Below are positions 60,584 to 64,000 of a stretch of 64,000 nucleotides of DNA, piece by piece. The stretch spans positions 124,001 through 188,000 of the forward strand of contig NZ_JBNXUM010000010.1 of NCBI RefSeq assembly GCF_050563545.1, in the 5' to 3' direction. Position numbers and translations under genes: made by a program. Below the pieces are notes generated by a model. That model ran no database searches, was not told where the DNA came from, and saw only the letters and a program-made list of their open reading frames with translations. The stretch's first letter is position 1. Every line of letters begins with the position of its first letter. This DNA comes from Falsiroseomonas sp050563545. Its GTDB lineage: Bacteria; Pseudomonadota; Alphaproteobacteria; Acetobacterales; Acetobacteraceae.

Positions 60584-61472
60584 GTTCTGCACTCATAAAG
60601 CTTGCGGTGGCTGGGCTGGGTTGATTCAAGGCTCCTGATTGCGGGGAGGCTTGAGATGGCTCGGTTCGACCTGACGGAAGGGGAGTGGGCGATCATCTCG
60701 CCCTTGCTGCCGAACAAGCCGCGCGGGGTGGCGCGGGTGGATGACCGGCGGGTGCTGAACGCGATCTTCTACGTGGTGCGCACCGGCTCGCCCTGGCGCG
60801 ACCTGCCGGAGCGCTACGGCCCCTATACGACGGCCTACAACCGCTACAATCGCTGGGCCAAGGCAGGCGTGTGGCTACGCATCTTCGAGGCGCTGGCGGC
60901 GCGCTCGCCGCAATCGCTTCAGCTGATCGACAGTTCGATCGTGCGCGCCCACCAGCATGCGGCCGGCGGAAAAAAGGGGGCCCGGATCACGCCATCGGTC
61001 GGTCTCGTGGGGGACTGAGCACGAAGATCAACGCTGTCGTCGATGCGGCGGGGCTGCCGGTCGCGCTCTCAATCGCCCCCGGCCAAGCCTCCGACAAGGC
61101 CGCCGTGCCGGACTTGGTCGAGCGCATCGCGCCAGGGCGCGACCTGGTCGCGGACCGCGGCTACGACGCCATCGCCATCCTCAACCTCGTCGCTGCCCGC
61201 GGCGGGAGGGCGCACATCCCCACCCAGCGCGACCGCAAGGTGCAGCGCTCCGTCCCGCGCGAACTCTACCGCGAGCGCAACCTCGTCGAGCGCTTCTTCA
61301 ACAAGCTGAAGCACTTCCGCCGCGTCCCCACCCGCTTCGACACCGCCGGCCGCATGCTGGTGGGCGCGCATGATCGAACTGTCGATCACTTCGACAAGCT
61401 CGCCCGCAACTCCCTCGCCGCCCTGCACCTCGCCGCCACACGCCTTTGGGCCCGCAGTTACGAGTCCACGAC
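60584..61472 (+). mobile_element. IS5-type insertion sequence with CTAG target duplication
   Basis: The element is 889 bp. It is flanked by direct CTAG copies (60580-60583 and 61473-61476). Left terminal bases GTTCTGCACTCATAA match the inverted right end (GTCGTGGACTCGTAA) at 11 of 15 positions. Removing the element and one CTAG copy restores a continuous nrdJ reading frame (AAELG joined to LEEPV), which proves the borders. It carries one transposase gene with a frameshift site. Confidence 0.85.
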
Positions 61473-61476
61473 CTAG
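60656..61476 (+). CDS. IS5-family transposase with programmed -1 frameshift
   Basis: The first frame starts ATG 60656 (MARFDLTEGEWAIISPLLPN) and would stop at 61018. The rest of the protein (GLSTKINAVVDAAGLPVALS, then ADRGYD, ERNLVERFFNKLKHFRRVPTR) is in the -1 frame ending at 61476. The switch falls on the heptamer A-AAA-AAG at 60970-60976, in the correct phase for tandem -1 slippage as in dnaX. The fused product is about 272 aa with a DDE layout: LIDSSIVRAHQHAAG, ADRGYD and the E of ERNLVERFF. The TAG stop lies in the target-site duplication. Confidence 0.85.
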
Positions 61477-61680
61477 CTCCGCGGCATATGCCAGGCCCTC
61501 CGCCTTCGCCGCCTCCGAATCCGCTCCAGCATCGCCCAGAAGGGGACGGCGCGCTGCTCGTCAACCAGGTCGTCGAAGCCGAGGCCCCAGCGCATCCAGG
61601 CCCATTCATGCAGGCCGGTGGGGCCGACGCCCATGCGGTTGGTGCGCCGCACCTCCTCGCCGTACAGATCAGCCCTGGCG
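61473..61680 (-). pseudogene. 5'-side fragment of the split nrdJ pseudogene
   Basis: The minus strand encodes DLYGEEVRRTNRMGVGPTGL then HEWAWMRWGLGFDDL, matching the region of class II RNR just before its KPAGTTSKL motif, followed after a frame change by EAAKAEGLAYAAELG at the IS border. Together with the fragment on the other side it forms one broken gene. It is truncated upstream near 61680-61720, where the carboxymuconolactone decarboxylase remnant begins. Confidence 0.75.
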
Positions 61681-61723
61681 CATCATGTCCATCGGATTGC
61701 GCGATTGGGCACATGGGTTCTGA

Positions 61724-61813
61724 TCAATGGGAGTTGGTATAAGCGCTCCAGATCTCCGGATAGGCCTTCGCCACCTCGCCGGCCGCCGCCGGCAGCACCC
61801 GCTCGTCACCCAT
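61724..61813 (-). pseudogene. truncated carboxymuconolactone decarboxylase family gene
   Basis: ATG 61813 has a GGAGAG site and encodes MGDERVLPAAAGEVAKAYPEIW, the usual N-terminus of small CMD/AhpD-like proteins, but the frame stops after 29 residues. The rest of the gene is missing and nrdJ sequence follows, so a deletion joined the two. It is downstream of nnrS on the same strand and was probably its operon partner. Confidence 0.65.
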
Positions 61814-61864
61814 GCGATCTCTCCGCCTCGATATGGTTTTTCAATACCCCGGAACGGATCACGC

Positions 61865-63094
61865 TCAGCCGGGTTTGCCGTCCGGCCGCGCCGCCAGGAG
61901 CATCGGCCCGAAGGCGGCCAGGAAGACCGAGAAGGCCCCGATCCAGAGCAGCGCGGCTGCAGCGAGAGCTGTTGCCGCCGGCAGCGCCAGGCCGCCGAAG
62001 ACACGCAGCAGGACGGCACCAATCAGCAGGCCGTAGGCTGCTGCCACGGGCGGCGGGGCCGTCAGGTCGCGGCCGGTATGCCCGAGCGTCGCCCGCGTCA
62101 TCACCGCCAGGATCATCAGCGCTATGGCGCCAGCCGCCTGCAGGTGGAGCCAGGCCGCAGCCCAGGGCGCTGCGGCCAGCAGAAAGACGGCCTTCAGCAG
62201 CAGCGCGGCGGGGATCAGCGCGTAGGCGACATGCAGCACCCAGAGCAGCGGTACCTGCCCCGTCCGCAAGCCGTGCCAGCTCGACAGCCGGAGCGCGGCC
62301 AGCAGGCCGGCCGCCGCCGCCACGCCGCCGGCGAACAGGCCGCCGGGCGCAGCGAGATCGACCAGCACCACCGCGATCAGCGCCAGGATTCCCGCGCGAT
62401 CCACGCCCGGCAGCGGCCGGAGTTCCACCGGGCGCCCTGCCTTTCGCAGCGCGTTCACCGTGAAGGCCGGCACGATCCGCCCGCCGATCAGCCCGACCAG
62501 CGCCAGCGCGACGTTCAGCGCGAGCATCTGCCCGGCCGCCCAGGTGCCGGCGAACCAGCCGGCGGCCTCGCCCAGCATCAGCAGGTCGCCCGCCCAGAAC
62601 AACAGGATGAGGGCCGGCGGGCCGAACAGCCGCGGCGTCCGGGCCGCAAGGACAGCCGGCAGGACCGTGAGGAGCAGCGCCGGGATCGGCAGCAGCGCCA
62701 CGCCCGCCGCGACCGAGGGCGGCAGATACACGCCGGGTAGCAGCGCCAGCCGTGCGGCGAGGAAGAGCGCCGCGAGACCGGTCACCGGCCAGCCGGCATA
62801 GCCCGGACGTTCGGTCCAGTTCGGCACGGCGGTCAGCAGGAACCCGCACATCGCCGCGCCGACGAAGCCCGCGATCATCTCGTGCGCGTGCCAGCGCTGG
62901 CTCGGGAGCAAGCCTTCGGGCAGCGGCACCCCGCGCAGCGCCGCGGTCCAGACCAGCATCGCCGCGACGGCCCAGAGGCCGCAAAGCAGGAAGAAGGGGC
63001 GGAAGCCGTCGCGGAACAGCGGCACGGCGAAGGGCATCGGGCGGGCAGCAGGCGTGGCCATGCGTGGGCGCTCCGCGGTGGCCGGGGCAGTCAT
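61865..63094 (-). CDS. nnrS: NnrS family heme/copper membrane protein
   Basis: This 409-aa integral membrane protein has about twelve hydrophobic segments. NnrS marks are the FRPFFLLCGLWA start, PSQRWHAHEMIAGFVGAAMCGFLLTAVPNW near residue 65 with its His residues, LNVALALVGLIGGRIVPAFT in the middle and MTRATLGHTGRDL near 340. Family members bind heme and copper and relieve nitrosative stress in denitrifiers. The start at 63094 overlaps the carbonic anhydrase stop (ATGA). Confidence 0.92.
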   Translation of the reverse strand: MTAPATAERPRMATPAARPMPFAVPLFRDGFRPFFLLCGLWAVAAMLVWTAALRGVPLPEGLLPSQRWHAHEMIAGFVGAAMCGFLLTAVPNWTERPGYAGWPVTGLAALFLAARLALLPGVYLPPSVAAGVALLPIPALLLTVLPAVLAARTPRLFGPPALILLFWAGDLLMLGEAAGWFAGTWAAGQMLALNVALALVGLIGGRIVPAFTVNALRKAGRPVELRPLPGVDRAGILALIAVVLVDLAAPGGLFAGGVAAAAGLLAALRLSSWHGLRTGQVPLLWVLHVAYALIPAALLLKAVFLLAAAPWAAAWLHLQAAGAIALMILAVMTRATLGHTGRDLTAPPPVAAAYGLLIGAVLLRVFGGLALPAATALAAAALLWIGAFSVFLAAFGPMLLAARPDGKPG

Positions 63095-63807
63095 GCCGGC
63101 GGCTCCTGCACGGCGCGGCCGATGGCCGGCGCCGGCGGCACGCCGCGGTCCACCTGACGGAACGGTCCTTCCGGGCCCTCGGCGGCCTGCAGCAGGCCCC
63201 AGCCGAAGTGGAAATACCAGCCGTGCAGGGAGAGGCGGCCATCGGCGACCCGCTCCGCGACGAATGGGTAGGTGTGGAGGTGCCGCAGGCTCGCCAGCAC
63301 CGCTGCCTGCTCGGCGCGGCGCGCGATCACCGGCCGCTCGGCCTCGGTGACCAGTCCGTCCATCTCGTCCCGCACCTCGGAAGCGATGTCGACCCAGTCG
63401 GAGACGAAGTCGAAGCGTCGGCTGCCGTGGTCGTGCTCCAACAGGCAGCGCACGCCGGCGCAGAAGCTGTGCCCGAGCACGATCACGTTCCGCACGCCGA
63501 GCGCGACGACGCCGAATTCGATCGCCGCGGAGGTGCCGCGCGGTCGGTGGTCCGGCTCGTAGGTCGGCACCAGCGCCGCGACGTTGCGGACGACGAAGAG
63601 GTCGCCGGGTTCTGCGCCGCAGATGATGGCAGGATCGGTGCGGCTGTCCGAACAGGCGATCACCATCACCTCCGGCTGCTGCCCATCGAGTAGCGCGTGA
63701 TAGAGCTCGTGGTCGTTTTCGAAGTGCTGGTCGCGGAAGCGTTCGAAGCCGTCCACGAGGCGACGCAGCGCTGCGCTGTTCGGCCGGGGCGGGCGGGCGG
63801 TGGGCAT
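63091..63807 (-). CDS. beta-carbonic anhydrase
   Basis: This 238-aa protein interconverts CO2 and bicarbonate. The zinc site is complete: Cys and Asp-Arg in IACSDSRTDP near residue 50, and His-x-x-Cys in VLGHSFCAGVR near 112 (members usually have GHSxCGG). The start is ATG 63807, 1 nt from the moeA stop. It lies between moeA and nnrS, so CO2 and nitrogen-oxide handling genes may be transcribed together. Confidence 0.93.
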   Translation of the reverse strand: MPTARPPRPNSAALRRLVDGFERFRDQHFENDHELYHALLDGQQPEVMVIACSDSRTDPAIICGAEPGDLFVVRNVAALVPTYEPDHRPRGTSAAIEFGVVALGVRNVIVLGHSFCAGVRCLLEHDHGSRRFDFVSDWVDIASEVRDEMDGLVTEAERPVIARRAEQAAVLASLRHLHTYPFVAERVADGRLSLHGWYFHFGWGLLQAAEGPEGPFRQVDRGVPPAPAIGRAVQEPPA

Positions 63808-63808
63808 C

Positions 63809-64000
63809 TCAGGCGAGCCCCCGCAGCGGCAGCATGCCGAAGCGGGCGCCCGCCGGGACGGCCTCGAGCGAAGCGGGGATGCGCAGCAGCCCGTCGGCGG
63901 TGGCGAGCGGCAGGAGCCGCGCCGATCCGGCCGGGGCCGTCCGCTCCACCAGCAGCAGGCCGTCCATAGTCTCGCCGAAGGCCCGCACGGGGACGTACTC
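63809..64000 (-). CDS. moeA: molybdopterin molybdotransferase MoeA, C-terminal part (start outside window)
   Basis: Only the last 63 codons are in the window. The sequence EYVPVRAFGETMDGLLLVER then GSARLLPLATADGLLRIP, ending with GMLPLRGLA, matches the C-terminal beta domain of MoeA, which inserts molybdenum into molybdopterin. Molybdenum cofactor is needed by nitrate reductases, consistent with nnrS nearby. It reads into the window on the minus strand and is followed by the carbonic anhydrase. Confidence 0.75.
   Translation of the reverse strand, partial: EYVPVRAFGETMDGLLLVERTAPAGSARLLPLATADGLLRIPASLEAVPAGARFGMLPLRGLA

Overview
The window is high-GC DNA with many GTG starts and 4-nt start/stop overlaps. 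Its gene content includes tetrameric sarcosine oxidase (SoxBDAG), a non-pyrrolysine MttB-type methyltransferase with its corrinoid partners, Tat-exported ABC binding proteins, NnrS, and remnants of a B12-dependent ribonucleotide reductase. This suggests an alphaproteobacterium, possibly Acetobacteraceae/Roseomonas-like. The taxonomy is inference; no rRNA gene is present.

Layout. (1) 1-4.0 kb: the tail of a TPR protein, then a minus-strand group reading OsmC, FAD-binding monooxygenase, FAD oxidoreductase, MaoC dehydratase and a 50-aa small ORF. (2) 4.4-32.3 kb: a run of 24 same-strand genes, most overlapping by 4 nt or nearly touching. It holds hutU-hutH-hutI, soxB-D-A-G, a dimethylglycine-dehydrogenase-like flavoprotein, a DUF1289 protein, a homocysteine S-methyltransferase, an MttB homologue and a family-5 ABC importer. 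These are followed by a Ldh_2 dehydrogenase, an enolase-superfamily enzyme, an ornithine-cyclodeaminase-like protein, a PhnD-like protein, a corrinoid protein, a DUF1638 protein, a virulence-factor-domain protein and an ASKHA/[2Fe-2S] corrinoid reactivator. This looks like a complete import and stepwise N-demethylation route for a quaternary amine or betaine, physically joined to histidine degradation. It is the most interesting system in the window. (3) 32.3-37.4 kb: an RND efflux pump with a divergent TetR regulator and a large inverted-repeat operator. (4) 37.7-41.2 kb: ordinary genes (LLM flavin oxidoreductase, Tat-exported thioredoxin-like protein, two unknowns).

(5) 41.37-47.4 kb: an integrated accessory element. 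It begins at an orphan tRNA 3' end (att-like), carries a DUF3987 replication-type protein, a striking array of 9-bp repeats in two orientations, a NYN protein and four unknown cargo genes, and ends in an ISL3 transposase remnant. (6) 47.5-55.9 kb: a sugar-acid operon (Gfo/Idh/MocA dehydrogenase, small partner, MalFG-type ABC importer, nucleoside-hydrolase-like protein, FadR/GntR regulator, D-apionate-lactonase-like protein). (7) 55.9-61.8 kb: a scrapyard with HU, GST, a decayed prophage packaging region (small terminase, DUF3489, broken GpA large terminase), and an nrdJ pseudogene split by an IS5-type element whose 4-bp target duplication can be read exactly. (8) 61.7-64 kb: a minus-strand group of moeA (partial), beta-carbonic anhydrase, nnrS and a truncated carboxymuconolactone-decarboxylase gene.

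How the genes may work together: the ABC importer brings in an N-methylated compound. MttB, the corrinoid protein and the reactivator remove a methyl group from the quaternary nitrogen. The DMGDH-like and sarcosine oxidase enzymes remove the second and third methyls oxidatively, and the Hut enzymes could take over if the skeleton is histidine. Substrate identity is not shown by the sequence.
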